Positions 17,145-28,507 of a stretch of DNA of 64,000 nt are shown here, piece by piece (the stretch's first letter is position 1; each line of letters starts with the position of its first letter). The position numbers were made by a program, and so were the translations under genes. The stretch comes from Rhizobium sp. BK313. GTDB taxonomy: Bacteria; Pseudomonadota; Alphaproteobacteria; Rhizobiales; Rhizobiaceae. The stretch lies in contig NZ_JACHZQ010000001.1 of assembly GCF_014193655.1 (NCBI RefSeq), positions 1,488,001-1,552,000 on the forward strand, written 5' to 3'. The notes under the pieces were generated by a model. It did not search any database. It was not told the origin of the DNA and worked only from the letters and a program-made list of their open reading frames with translations.

Positions 17145-18230
17145 TTAGTCTTTCCGGTAGAGCAGGCTGCCATCGCCATAAGAATAAAAGCGATAACCCG
17201 TCTCAATAGCATGGGTATAGGCCGCGCGCATGGTATCGAGGCCGGCAAAGGCCGATACCAGCATGAATAGCGTCGAGCGCGGCAGGTGGAAATTGGTCAT
17301 CAAGACATCGACCGCCTTGAAGCGATAGCCGGGCGTGATGAAGATGCCCGTCGCACCCGACCAGGGCTTGATCGCTCCATCATCGCCGGCAGCGCTTTCG
17401 ATCAGCCGCAGCGACGTCGTGCCGACGCAGACGATGCGCCCACCCCTCGCCTTCACGGCGTTTAGCTTCGCCGCCGTCATCGCGTCGACGTAGCCGATTT
17501 CGAAATGCATCTTATGGTCTTCGGTGTCGTCTGCCTTGACCGGCAAAAAGGTGCCGGCGCCGACATGAAGCGTCACGAAATGCCGCTCGACGCCCATGGC
17601 ATCAAGCGCGGCAAACAGCGACGGAGTGAAATGCAGCCCGGCAGTGGGGGCAGCAACGGCGCCCTCCTCGCGGGCATAAATCGTCTGATAATCCGCACGG
17701 TCGCGCTCGTCTTCCGGACGCTTGGCAGCGATATAGGGCGGCAGCGGGATATGGCCGACAGCGGCAATAGCCTCATCCAGTGCCGGACCCGAAAGATCGA
17801 AGCGCAGCGTGATCTCTCCACCCTCGCCCTTCTCCTCGACCACAGCGTCGAGTGCACCGAGGATGCAGACATTTTCACCATGGCCGAACTGGATGCGATC
17901 GCCGGTCTTGATGCGCTTGCCCGGCTTCGCGAAAGCTCTCCAGCGGTGGGGGCCGGCGCGCATATGCAGGGTCACCGATACCTGCTGGCCGGGCGCGCCA
18001 TCACGATGGCGAATGCCTTCCAACTGAGCGGGGATGACCTTCGTATCATTGAAGACGATAGCATCGCCCGGGCGCAGGAAAGACGGCAGATCGCGGACGC
18101 GATGATCGCTCAGAGCCGCTTCGGAATTATTCGGATCGACCACGAGCAGGCGCGCGCTGTCGCGCGGCTCGGCGGGCCTCAGCGCAATGCGCTCGTCCGG
18201 CAGGTCGAAATCGAAAAGGTCAACGCGCAT
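17145..18230 (-). CDS. queA: S-adenosylmethionine:tRNA ribosyltransferase-isomerase
   Basis: 361 residues. It transfers and isomerises the ribosyl group of SAM onto preQ1 in tRNA, giving epoxyqueuosine. Family hallmarks are the N-terminal [37 protein letters not shown], the [11 protein letters not shown] motif near residue 200, [13 protein letters not shown], and [21 protein letters not shown] near residue 300. It is followed 6 bases later by tgt and preceded, across a strong hairpin, by two cyclophilin genes. The conserved neighbourhood coaD-ppi-ppi-queA-tgt supports the call. Confidence 0.97.
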   Translation of the reverse strand: MRVDLFDFDLPDERIALRPAEPRDSARLLVVDPNNSEAALSDHRVRDLPSFLRPGDAIVFNDTKVIPAQLEGIRHRDGAPGQQVSVTLHMRAGPHRWRAFAKPGKRIKTGDRIQFGHGENVCILGALDAVVEEKGEGGEITLRFDLSGPALDEAIAAVGHIPLPPYIAAKRPEDERDRADYQTIYAREEGAVAAPTAGLHFTPSLFAALDAMGVERHFVTLHVGAGTFLPVKADDTEDHKMHFEIGYVDAMTAAKLNAVKARGGRIVCVGTTSLRLIESAAGDDGAIKPWSGATGIFITPGYRFKAVDVLMTNFHLPRSTLFMLVSAFAGLDTMRAAYTHAIETGYRFYSYGDGSLLYRKD

Positions 18231-18250
18231 TCTGGTAATCTCAGCAAAGC

Positions 18251-18289
18251 GAAACCCGCCCCCACGCCAAGGCGCGAGAGGCGGGTTTC
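18251..18289 (-). terminator. strong hairpin between the cyclophilin and queA
   Basis: GAAACCCGCC (18251-18260) and GGCGGGTTTC (18280-18289) form a 10-bp perfect stem. It lies 14 bases past the stop of the cytosolic cyclophilin on the minus strand and 20 bases before queA. The trailing sequence GCTTTGC is only mildly T-rich, so it may attenuate rather than fully stop transcription into queA. Confidence 0.7.
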
Positions 18290-18303
18290 AGGAATAATCA
18301 CGA

Positions 18304-18813
18304 TCAGACGTCGGCGGCAACGCGCACGGAAACGATCGAGTCCGGATCACGCACCGGCTCGCCGCGCTTGATCTTGTCGACATTGTCCATGCCGTCGATT
18401 ACCTGACCCCAGACCGAATACTGCTTGTTCAGCCATGGCGCATCGGTGAAGCAGATGAAGAACTGCGAGTTAGCCGAGTTCGGATTCTGCGAACGGGCCA
18501 TCGAGCAAGTGCCACGAATGTGCGACGTCGCGGAAAATTCGGCTTTCAAGTCCGGCTTGGAGGAGCCGCCCATGCCAGCACGGCCGGGATTGAAGCTCTC
18601 GCTGCCCTGCTTGCCGTACTGCACGTCGCCGGTCTGGGCCATGAAGCCGTCGATGACACGGTGGAAAACGACGCCGTCATAGGCCTTCTCGCGTGCAAGT
18701 TCCTTGATGCGGGCGACATGCTCCGGAGCTACCTGCGGCAGCAACTGAATGACAACCTGACCCTTGGTGGTTTCCAGGATGAGGGTGTTTTCGGGATCCT
18801 TGATCTCTGCCAT
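18304..18813 (-). CDS. peptidyl-prolyl cis-trans isomerase, cytoplasmic cyclophilin
   Basis: 169 residues from the ATG at 18813 (MAEIKDPENTL), with GAGGAA just upstream. There is no signal peptide, so it is cytoplasmic. Cyclophilin motifs are VVFHRVIDGFMAQTGD, with the catalytic arginine, and NPNSANSQFFICF. It catalyses proline isomerisation during folding. A close paralogue with a signal peptide lies 27 bases upstream in the same operon, so the pair seems to be a tandem duplication split between cytoplasm and periplasm. Confidence 0.95.
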   Translation of the reverse strand: MAEIKDPENTLILETTKGQVVIQLLPQVAPEHVARIKELAREKAYDGVVFHRVIDGFMAQTGDVQYGKQGSESFNPGRAGMGGSSKPDLKAEFSATSHIRGTCSMARSQNPNSANSQFFICFTDAPWLNKQYSVWGQVIDGMDNVDKIKRGEPVRDPDSIVSVRVAADV

Positions 18814-18840
18814 TTTCGTTTCCTCTTCTCTTCTCAAATC

Positions 18841-19413
18841 TTACTTCTTGCCGACCGTGACCTTGACCATCCGGTCAGGGCTGCTCACTTCGCCGTTCTG
18901 GCCGTCGCCGCGCTTGATCTTGTCGACGAATTCCATGCCGGAGACGACCTTGCCGACGACCGTGTACTGGCCGTTCAGGAAATCGCCATCGGCGAACATG
19001 ATGAAGAACTGCGAATTAGCGGAATTCGGATCCTGCGCGCGCGCCATGCCGACGGTGCCGCGGGTGAACGGAACCTTGGAGAACTCGGCAGGAAGGTCGG
19101 GCATATCGGAGCCGCCGGTGCCGGCCTTCTGGGGATCATAACCCTTGGCCATGTTGCCGTATTGTACGTCGCCGGTCTGTGCCATGAACCCATCGATGAC
19201 GCGATGGAAGGCGACATTGTCGTATGCACCCTTCTTCGCCAGCGCCTCGATCTGCGCGACATGCTTCGGGGCAACATCGGGCATGAGCTGAATGACGACA
19301 GGGCCATCCTTGAGCTGGATGGTCAGAAAATCGTCGGCCGCAGCCGAGAAGGCGCTGCCTGCGAAGGCGGCAAGGCTGAGGAAGCCTGCCAATGCGAGAT
19401 GAAAGAGTTTCAT
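18841..19413 (-). CDS. peptidyl-prolyl cis-trans isomerase, periplasmic cyclophilin
   Basis: 190 residues with a clear signal peptide (MKLFHLALAGFLSLAAFAGS, cleavage near residue 25), so it acts in the periplasm. The cyclophilin core is shared with the downstream copy: VAFHRVIDGFMAQTGD and NSANSQFFIMFAD. The two copies are about half identical by eye and share most indel positions. It follows coaD on the minus strand with a 38-base gap. Confidence 0.95.
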   Translation of the reverse strand: MKLFHLALAGFLSLAAFAGSAFSAAADDFLTIQLKDGPVVIQLMPDVAPKHVAQIEALAKKGAYDNVAFHRVIDGFMAQTGDVQYGNMAKGYDPQKAGTGGSDMPDLPAEFSKVPFTRGTVGMARAQDPNSANSQFFIMFADGDFLNGQYTVVGKVVSGMEFVDKIKRGDGQNGEVSSPDRMVKVTVGKK

Positions 19414-19451
19414 GGGTGCTCCGTTCAGAAAATGAATTTCGGCCCTGTCTT

Positions 19452-19955
19452 CTATTGAGCCGTATCTTTTAACTTGCCTGTCAGGGCTTCAAGAACCGCT
19501 GACGGCACGAAGGCGCTGACATCGCCGCCCATGGATGCGATCTGCCGCACCAATGTGGCGGTTATGGGCCGCGATGCGGTGCCGGCAGGCAGAAACAGGG
19601 TCTGAATATCAGGCGCCATCTGGCGGTTCATGCCGGCCATCTGCATTTCATAGTCAAGATCGGTGCCGTCACGCAGGCCTCGTACCAAGACGCTCGCGCC
19701 GTGCTTGCGCGCCGCATCGACGACCAGATTGTCGAAGGCGACGACCGAAATATCGCCCGCCTTGTGCGGCAGTGCGTCGGCAAGCGAGCGAGTGATCAGT
19801 TCCGCTCGTTCCTCGAAGGAGAAAAGTGGTTTCTTGCCGGGATGAATGCCGATGGCGACGATAACCTTGGAGGCGATATTCAGCGCCTGCACAAGGACAT
19901 CCAGATGTCCATTGGTCATCGGATCGAAGGATCCGGGATAAAAGGCTATCGTCAT
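19452..19955 (-). CDS. coaD: phosphopantetheine adenylyltransferase
   Basis: 167 residues from the ATG at 19955 ([19 protein letters not shown]). The reading frame is open 20 codons further up, but the conserved nucleotidyltransferase start fixes this one. The TNGH motif (HxGH-type), [20 protein letters not shown] and the C-terminal SSL-like [18 protein letters not shown] segment are all present. It adenylates 4'-phosphopantetheine, the penultimate step of coenzyme A synthesis. It is probably the first gene of the minus-strand operon running through the cyclophilins. Confidence 0.96.
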   Translation of the reverse strand: MTIAFYPGSFDPMTNGHLDVLVQALNIASKVIVAIGIHPGKKPLFSFEERAELITRSLADALPHKAGDISVVAFDNLVVDAARKHGASVLVRGLRDGTDLDYEMQMAGMNRQMAPDIQTLFLPAGTASRPITATLVRQIASMGGDVSAFVPSAVLEALTGKLKDTAQ

Positions 19956-20031
19956 ACCAGGCCGGCCCGTTGTTTCGACGCCTTTTGTCACGGATGGGCC
20001 CGTATCGCAAGTCATTTACAACCCTTTGGCC

Positions 20032-20082
20032 GCCTCTGAACGGCAGATGAATACGGCGTTCAAGCCTGTTTCAGATCAACAA
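20032..20082 (+). pseudogene. decayed duplicate of the C-terminus of the 74-residue small membrane protein
   Basis: In frame, these bases encode SERQMNTAFKPVSD, which matches SERQMNKAFKVASD near the end of the small ORF at 20159-20383. By hand count, 11 of 14 residues and about 35 of 48 bases agree, on the same strand about 300 bases apart. No start, membrane segment or stop fits around it, so it looks like the remnant of a tandem duplication now sitting in the coaD upstream region. Confidence 0.55.
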
Positions 20083-20158
20083 TGCTTTATTCGCGCCAAC
20101 ATTGAAACGGGCCGGTTCCATCGGCTCATCCGCCTCCGGCTCAGGGAATATCAAGGCC

Positions 20159-20383
20159 ATGTTGGTCCTCATAGTTGCAGTCGCCATTATCGGCTCTTTC
20201 GTCATCGAATACGCCGTTCATCTCTTCGCGAACAATTACGAAATCGAATGGATAGCTATCCATGCTGACGGAGATAGCACCAATTATGCTCAAGAAATCG
20301 CCACCGCCATGCGTAAAACGCATCGCGAATCTGAACGCCAGATGAACAAGGCATTCAAGGTCGCTTCAGACGAGCGTTGGTAA
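20159..20383 (+). CDS. small single-pass membrane protein, unknown function
   Basis: 74 residues from the ATG at 20159. An upstream TTG at 20102 gives 93 residues but adds a Ser/Gly-rich stretch of doubtful reality. Residues 1-20 (MLVLIVAVAIIGSFVIEYAV) form one membrane segment or an uncleaved signal, followed by an acidic and then basic tail ending RQMNKAFKVASDERW. I do not recognise the family. It is the first of three small plus-strand ORFs ending in a strong terminator, and part of its C-terminus is duplicated at 20032-20082. The reality of the gene is supported by that duplication. Confidence 0.55.
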   Translation: MLVLIVAVAIIGSFVIEYAVHLFANNYEIEWIAIHADGDSTNYAQEIATAMRKTHRESERQMNKAFKVASDERW

Positions 20384-20479
20384 ACAGAGCCTCAACATCC
20401 CGGCGGAACCATTCACGAGCCGCTGCGTTAAAAACCCGAACCATAGATTTTGTACATATCGGTAAGAAGGAAACAGAGT

Positions 20480-20638
20480 ATGCCCGACAAGATCACCCTT
20501 ATTAACGTTGTTTGGATGACCATGATTTCGGGAATGCTTGCAGCGACAATCGCTCTTTACGACCAAAAGCCTGACCAGTCGAAGATCTACGGTCCCTTTG
20601 CTTCGGCTCGTCCCTTCGTTGCCACCAGCCAGTATTAA
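20480..20638 (+). CDS. small hypothetical protein with one hydrophobic segment
   Basis: 52 residues from the ATG at 20480, which has AAGGA eight bases upstream. A longer form from a TTG at 20450 is less likely. The N-terminal half (INVVWMTMISGMLAATIALY) is hydrophobic and could span the membrane once. The rest is polar and ends FVATSQY. No family recognised. It lies 96 bases after the 74-residue ORF and 40 bases before the next tiny ORF. Codon use is only moderately GC3-rich, so the call is tentative. Confidence 0.45.
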   Translation: MPDKITLINVVWMTMISGMLAATIALYDQKPDQSKIYGPFASARPFVATSQY

Positions 20639-20678
20639 GGGATCTGAACGCTAGTTCCACCAGAGGAAGGGAGCGATC

Positions 20679-20813
20679 ATGTTCACGATATTAACGGTGC
20701 TTACGCTCTTCATCAGCATTATGTTCGTTGTATCCGTCGCGTCCACCATCTCGGCGCTCCACCGCGAAAGCGAGGAGAGCAAGAAGCTGAACAAACACCA
20801 TAAGGCGCTCTGA
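20679..20813 (+). CDS. 44-residue single-pass membrane microprotein
   Basis: The ATG at 20679 follows a strong purine-rich ribosome site (GAGGAAGGGAG). The product is 44 residues: a membrane segment at about 3-25 (ILTVLTLFISIMFVVSVAST), then a charged tail with SEESKKLNKHH. Third codon positions are clearly GC-rich, as in real genes here. It ends 64 bases before a textbook intrinsic terminator on the same strand, which suggests a real transcript. No family recognised. Small proteins of this shape often bind larger membrane complexes, but no partner can be named. Confidence 0.55.
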   Translation: MFTILTVLTLFISIMFVVSVASTISALHRESEESKKLNKHHKAL

Positions 20814-20876
20814 ACCACAGGTTCTCCGATATCCCCCATCCCGAGTGCGGCCCCCAATCGCTCGGGTTATTTCGAA

Positions 20877-20907
20877 CCGGACGCTCCCCCAGCGTCCGGT
20901 TTTTTTA
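20877..20907 (+). terminator. strong intrinsic terminator of the small-protein cluster
   Basis: CCGGACGCT (20877-20885) pairs perfectly with AGCGTCCGG (20891-20899) around five C, followed by eight T. It is oriented for plus-strand transcription, and the only plus-strand genes upstream are the three small ORFs. Confidence 0.92.
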
Positions 20908-20940
20908 TGCACTGGCAGCATCGAAATCGTGACACCAACA

Positions 20941-20976
20941 AAAAAACCGGGCAGCCATGCCGCCCGGTCGTTTTTT
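20941..20976 (-). terminator. intrinsic terminator of gyrA (bidirectional)
   Basis: ACCGGGC (20946-20952) pairs with GCCCGGT (20962-20968), flanked by six A on the left and six T on the right, so it can work on both strands. It lies 21 bases past the gyrA stop on the minus strand, and back-to-back with the small-protein terminator. Confidence 0.9.
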
Positions 20977-20996
20977 CATACGCTGGATACCAAACC

Positions 20997-23801
<2,805 letters not shown>

Positions 23802-24025
23802 AACAGATCACGATCTCTTTTAGAATCACTGCGAAATTTATAGCCGAAAGGCCCTGCAAGCGCCAATTTTGGTGGGTGCTTTTGAACAGGCTTTTACCTC
23901 TTAATCCGTTAAATAGCACATTTCCGTGGCAGGACGTTCCAGTTGCGCCGCATTGCGCTTTGCGAAACACAATTCCTCGCATATCAATGGCACAACAACG
24001 ACAGAAAACGACTTCCGGGGATTGT

Positions 24026-24658
24026 ATGGCGAGCACTGATACGCTGATCAATGCTTTCACAACGCTGCTCGTCACGGTCGACCCGCCAGGTCTTGCTCCG
24101 CTTTTCATCGGGCTAACAGCCGGCATGAACCGAGCGGAGCGCAAGCAGGTGGCGTTGCGCGGCTCGCTGATCGCGTTCTTCATCTTGGCGGCCTTTGCCT
24201 TGTTCGGCGCCAGCGTACTCGGCATTCTCGGCATTTCCATCGGCGCCTTCCGCATCGCCGGCGGCCTCCTGCTCTTCTGGATCGCCTTCGAAATGGTATT
24301 CGAGAAGCGGCAGGACCGGAAAGAAAAGGCCACGGAAACCGCAATCACCAAGGATCATATCCAGAATATCGCGGTATTTCCGTTGGCCCTGCCACTGATC
24401 GCAGGGCCCGGCGCCATTTCGGCAACCATCCTGCTGGCCGGTTCGCTGCAAACTACGTTTGACCGAGCTCAGTTGATCCTCGTCATCGCCGTCAATCTCG
24501 GACTGGTCTTCGCCGCCCTGGCGATTTCGGACAGGCTCGATCGCATGCTGGGATCGACCGGCCGCGCCATCCTGACCCGCCTCCTCGGCGTTATCCTCGC
24601 CGCACTCGCCGCCCAATTCGTCGTCGACGGTGCGCGGGCTGCCCTCAAGCTTGCGTAA
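24026..24658 (+). CDS. MarC family membrane protein
   Basis: 210 residues from the ATG at 24026 (MASTDTLINAFTTLLVTVDPPG), with GGGG in the ribosome-site position. The frame is open further upstream, but the extra residues look non-coding. Six membrane segments are predicted. Family marks are LLVTVDPPGLAPLF near the N-terminus and FPLALPLIAGPGAISATI near the middle. MarC/UPF0056 proteins were once linked to multiple antibiotic resistance, but this is not established and their substrates are unknown. It is divergent from gyrA. The stop codon abuts the terminator of ssb, which comes from the opposite side. Confidence 0.9.
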   Translation: MASTDTLINAFTTLLVTVDPPGLAPLFIGLTAGMNRAERKQVALRGSLIAFFILAAFALFGASVLGILGISIGAFRIAGGLLLFWIAFEMVFEKRQDRKEKATETAITKDHIQNIAVFPLALPLIAGPGAISATILLAGSLQTTFDRAQLILVIAVNLGLVFAALAISDRLDRMLGSTGRAILTRLLGVILAALAAQFVVDGARAALKLA

Positions 24659-24682
24659 AAAAGCCCGCCGGAAAGGGCGGGC
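24657..24682 (-). terminator. intrinsic terminator of ssb
   Basis: On the minus strand GCCCGCC pairs with GGCGGGC around CTTTCC, followed by six T (bases 24662-24657). The T-run overlaps the last codon of the convergent MarC-like gene. It lies 29 bases past the ssb stop. Confidence 0.88.
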
Positions 24683-24711
24683 CGGTTCAACCTAATTCGG
24701 TAATCTACCGA

Positions 24712-25266
24712 TCAAAACGGGATATCGTCGTCCAGGTCCCGCGAGAAATTGCTGCCACCGCCGCTGCTTGCGGCACCACCACGGCTACCCCCAGCGCTGC
24801 GGCCTGAGGGTTGCGACGAAGGCTGGCCGTAGTCGTCACCGCCATAGTCACCACCAAAGTCGCCGCCTCCGCGCCCGCCGCGGCCGCCGCCTTCGACAGC
24901 GCTGCCGCCTTCACCACGGCCATCCAGCATGGTCAGCGTCGAATTGAAGCCCTGCAGCACGATTTCCGTCGAATACCGATCCTGGCCGTTCTGATCCTGC
25001 CATTTACGCGTCTGGAGCGCGCCCTCGATATAGACCTTGGCCCCCTTCTTCAGATACTGCTCGGCGACCTTGCAGAGGCCTTCATTGAAGATTACCACGC
25101 GGTGCCATTCCGTCTTTTCCCGGCGCTCGCCCGAATTGCGGTCGCGCCAGGTTTCCGACGTCGCGATGTTGAGGTTGGCGATCGGACGGCCGTCCTGCGT
25201 GCGGCGGATTTCCGGGTCCGCCCCGAGATTTCCAACCAGAATTACCTTGTTCACACTACCGGCCAT
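24712..25266 (-). CDS. ssb: single-stranded DNA-binding protein
   Basis: 184 residues from the ATG at 25266 ([19 protein letters not shown]). The OB fold covers about residues 4-112, with [20 protein letters not shown] and [21 protein letters not shown] long glycine-rich disordered linker follows, and the acidic tip DLDDDIPF is the conserved docking tail for partners such as RecG, RecO and the clamp-loader chi subunit. It is divergent from uvrA across a 289-base region holding one SOS box, so both are probably LexA-controlled. Confidence 0.97.
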   Translation of the reverse strand: MAGSVNKVILVGNLGADPEIRRTQDGRPIANLNIATSETWRDRNSGERREKTEWHRVVIFNEGLCKVAEQYLKKGAKVYIEGALQTRKWQDQNGQDRYSTEIVLQGFNSTLTMLDGRGEGGSAVEGGGRGGRGGGDFGGDYGGDDYGQPSSQPSGRSAGGSRGGAASSGGGSNFSRDLDDDIPF

Positions 25267-25419
25267 GATACCACCCTGCTTGCCGCCCATCGACGGCTCT
25301 GAAACTCTATCAACGCACCTTAGACCATTGCCGCCGTCAGGCGCTATTTAAGCGGCACCATATGCGACGGTCATCCACAGACATTATGCGACATGTGGCC
25401 TTGACCCAAAGGCAAATTT

Positions 25420-25434
25420 GTTCTTTCTTTGTTC
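25420..25434. promoter_or_regulatory. SOS box (LexA operator) between ssb and uvrA
   Basis: GTTC, seven bases, GTTC: an exact match to the direct-repeat LexA operator GTTC-N7-GTTC known from Alphaproteobacteria, unlike the palindromic box of E. coli. It is 122 bases before uvrA and 154 before ssb. A possible uvrA -10 element TATGAT lies at 25446-25451, which would place the operator over the -35 region. Confidence 0.85.
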
Positions 25435-25555
25435 TAATTCACCTCTATGATCCTGTCAACCGAATCGAAAACCTGGCGCTCCCCTTGATTTCAGCCTCGA
25501 CTCACGAGCGGGCATCACTAAATAAGGGCAGACACCAAGGGACCAGCAGACGACG

Positions 25556-28477
25556 ATGAGTGAACTGAAGACTATTTCCATACGTGGCGCACGCGAGCAC
25601 AATCTCAAGGGCATTGATCTCGATCTTCCGCGCAACAAGCTGATCGTCATGACCGGCCTTTCCGGCTCGGGCAAATCCTCGCTCGCCTTCGACACGATCT
25701 ATGCCGAGGGGCAGCGCCGCTATGTCGAGAGCCTGTCGGCCTACGCGCGGCAGTTTCTGGAGATGATGCAGAAGCCGGATGTCGATCAGATCGACGGCCT
25801 CTCGCCGGCGATTTCGATCGAGCAGAAGACCACGTCGCGCAACCCGCGCTCGACGGTCGGCACCGTCACCGAAATCTACGACTATATGCGCCTGCTGTTT
25901 GCCCGCGTCGGCGTGCCATATTCGCCGGCGACAGGCCTGCCAATCGAGAGCCAGACGGTCAGTCAGATGGTCGACCGCGTGCTCGCTTTCGGCGAAGGCA
26001 TAAGGCTCTATATCCTCGCGCCGCTCGTGCGAGGCCGCAAGGGCGAATACAAGAAGGAACTGGCGGAGCTCATGAAAAAGGGCTTTCAGCGCGTCAAGGT
26101 CGACGGTCAGTTCTACGAGATCGCCGATGTGCCGGCGCTGGACAAGAAATACAAACACGACATCGACGTCGTGGTCGACCGTATCGTCGTCAGGCCCGAC
26201 GTCTCGGCGCGTCTGGCTGACAGCTTCGAAACGTCGTTGCGCCTGGCCGATGGCCTCGCCATCGCAGAATTCGCCGACAAACCGCTGCCGCCGGAGGAAA
26301 CCTCGGCCGGCGGCTCTGCCAACAAGTCGTTGAACGAGACGCATGAACGCGTGCTGTTTTCGGAAAAGTTCGCCTGCCCTGTTTCCGGCTTCACCATTCC
26401 GGAAATCGAGCCGCGGCTGTTCTCGTTCAACAATCCCTTCGGCGCCTGCCCCTCCTGCGACGGACTGGGCTCGCAGCAGAAGATCGATCCGGATCTCATC
26501 GTACCGGAGCCGGAGCGTACCCTGCGTGACGGCGCCATCGCTCCCTGGGCCAAATCGACCTCGCCCTATTACAATCAGACCCTGGAAGCGCTCGGCAAGC
26601 ATTACGGCTTCAAGCTCGGCAGCCGCTGGAGCGATCTCCCGGATACCGCGAAGGACGTCATCCTGAACGGCACCGAGGACAAGATCGAGTTTCACTACGC
26701 CGACGGCGCGCGTTCCTATACCACGCACAAGAATTTCGAGGGCATCGTCCCGAACCTCGAGCGGCGCTGGAAGGAGACGGATTCGGCCTGGGCGCGCGAG
26801 GAGATCGAGCGCTTCATGTCAGCCGCTCCCTGCCCGGCCTGCAACGGCTACCGTCTGAAGCCGGAAGCACTGGCGGTGAAGATCAACAAGCTTCATATCA
26901 GCCAGGTCGCGGAAATGTCGATCCGTGTTGCCCGCGATTGGTTCAACGTGCTGCCGGAGACGTTCACCGACAAGCAGAACGAGATCGCCGTGCGCATCCT
27001 CAAGGAGATCCGCGACCGCCTGCGTTTCCTCAATGATGTCGGCCTCGAATATCTCAGCCTTTCGCGCAATTCCGGCACGCTGTCCGGCGGCGAAAGCCAG
27101 CGCATTCGCCTGGCCTCGCAGATCGGCTCAGGACTGACAGGCGTGCTCTATGTTCTCGACGAACCGTCGATCGGTCTGCATCAACGCGACAATGCCCGTT
27201 TGCTGGAAACGCTGAAACATCTGCGCGACATCGGCAACACGGTGATCGTCGTCGAACATGACGAGGATGCAATCCTGACGGCGGATGATGTCGTTGATAT
27301 CGGCCCCGCCGCCGGCGTGCATGGCGGCGAGGTGGTAGCGCATGGCACGCCGCAAGAGATCATGGCCAACCCGAAATCGATGACCGGCAAATATCTCTCC
27401 GGCGAACTCGGCGTGCCCGTTCCCGACGAGCGTCGTAAGATCAAGAAGGGCAAGGAGATCAAGGTTGTCGGCGCCAGGGGCAATAACCTCAAGAACGTCA
27501 CGGCCTCGATCCCGCTCGGCGTCTTCACCGCAGTCACCGGCGTTTCCGGCGGCGGCAAGTCCACGTTCCTGATCGAGACGCTCTACAAGTCGGCCGCACG
27601 CCGCGTCATGGGCGCGCGAGAAATCCCGGCCGATCACGATCGCATCGACGGCTTCGAGCATATCGACAAGGTGATCGACATCGACCAGTCGCCGATCGGC
27701 CGCACGCCGCGATCGAACCCGGCGACCTATACCGGCGCCTTCACGCCGATCCGCGATTGGTTTGCCGGCCTGCCGGAAGCCAAGGCGCGCGGCTATCAGC
27801 CGGGCCGCTTCTCCTTCAACGTCAAGGGCGGCCGCTGCGAAGCCTGCCAGGGCGACGGCGTCATCAAGATCGAGATGCACTTCCTGCCGGACGTCTACGT
27901 CACCTGCGATGTCTGCCACGGCAAGCGCTATAACAGAGAAACTCTGGACGTCACCTTCAAGACCAAGTCGATCGCCGATGTGCTCGACATGACGGTCGAA
28001 GAGGGCGTCGATTTCTTCGCAGCCGTTCCAGCCGTACGCGACAAGCTGCAGTCCCTGAAGGATGTCGGTCTCGGCTATATCAAGGTCGGCCAGCAGGCCA
28101 ATACGCTTTCGGGTGGCGAAGCGCAGCGCGTCAAGCTAGCCAAGGAACTGTCGAAGCGATCGACGGGCCGCACGCTCTATATCCTCGACGAACCAACCAC
28201 CGGCCTGCATTTCCACGACGTCGCCAAACTTCTGGAAATGCTGCATGAGCTGGTCAACCAGGGCAATTCGGTCGTCGTCATCGAGCATAACCTCGAGGTC
28301 ATCAAGACGGCCGACTGGATTCTCGACTTCGGGCCCGAAGGCGGCGACGGCGGCGGCGAGATCGTCGCTGTGGGCGCGCCAGAGACGATCGTCAAGGAGA
28401 AGCGGTCCTATACCGGTCAGTTTTTGAAGGAACTGCTGGAGCGGCGGCCGATGAAGAAGGTAGCGGCGGCGGAGTGA
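25556..28477 (+). CDS. uvrA: excinuclease ABC subunit A
   Basis: 973 residues. It recognises DNA lesions with UvrB in nucleotide excision repair. There are two ABC ATPase halves: Walker [11 protein letters not shown] near residue 31 and GVSGGGKST near 660, and signatures LSGGESQRI near 505 and LSGGEAQRV near 850. The C-terminal zinc module is complete (CEACQGDG then CDVCHGK). The N-terminal zinc module reads CPVS, where the family has CPxC, then ACPSCDG, so one of its four cysteines is missing. It is controlled by the upstream SOS box. The DUF72 gene follows 30 bases later. Confidence 0.97.
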   Translation: MSELKTISIRGAREHNLKGIDLDLPRNKLIVMTGLSGSGKSSLAFDTIYAEGQRRYVESLSAYARQFLEMMQKPDVDQIDGLSPAISIEQKTTSRNPRSTVGTVTEIYDYMRLLFARVGVPYSPATGLPIESQTVSQMVDRVLAFGEGIRLYILAPLVRGRKGEYKKELAELMKKGFQRVKVDGQFYEIADVPALDKKYKHDIDVVVDRIVVRPDVSARLADSFETSLRLADGLAIAEFADKPLPPEETSAGGSANKSLNETHERVLFSEKFACPVSGFTIPEIEPRLFSFNNPFGACPSCDGLGSQQKIDPDLIVPEPERTLRDGAIAPWAKSTSPYYNQTLEALGKHYGFKLGSRWSDLPDTAKDVILNGTEDKIEFHYADGARSYTTHKNFEGIVPNLERRWKETDSAWAREEIERFMSAAPCPACNGYRLKPEALAVKINKLHISQVAEMSIRVARDWFNVLPETFTDKQNEIAVRILKEIRDRLRFLNDVGLEYLSLSRNSGTLSGGESQRIRLASQIGSGLTGVLYVLDEPSIGLHQRDNARLLETLKHLRDIGNTVIVVEHDEDAILTADDVVDIGPAAGVHGGEVVAHGTPQEIMANPKSMTGKYLSGELGVPVPDERRKIKKGKEIKVVGARGNNLKNVTASIPLGVFTAVTGVSGGGKSTFLIETLYKSAARRVMGAREIPADHDRIDGFEHIDKVIDIDQSPIGRTPRSNPATYTGAFTPIRDWFAGLPEAKARGYQPGRFSFNVKGGRCEACQGDGVIKIEMHFLPDVYVTCDVCHGKRYNRETLDVTFKTKSIADVLDMTVEEGVDFFAAVPAVRDKLQSLKDVGLGYIKVGQQANTLSGGEAQRVKLAKELSKRSTGRTLYILDEPTTGLHFHDVAKLLEMLHELVNQGNSVVVIEHNLEVIKTADWILDFGPEGGDGGGEIVAVGAPETIVKEKRSYTGQFLKELLERRPMKKVAAAE

Positions 28478-28507
28478 ATTGGCCTAGCTAAGTCAATGGA
28501 GGAGAGA

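Noticed and set aside
25502..26728. 408-codon open frame antisense to the start of uvrA
   Set aside because: Covers the SOS-side leader and uvrA in reverse; no recognisable domain.
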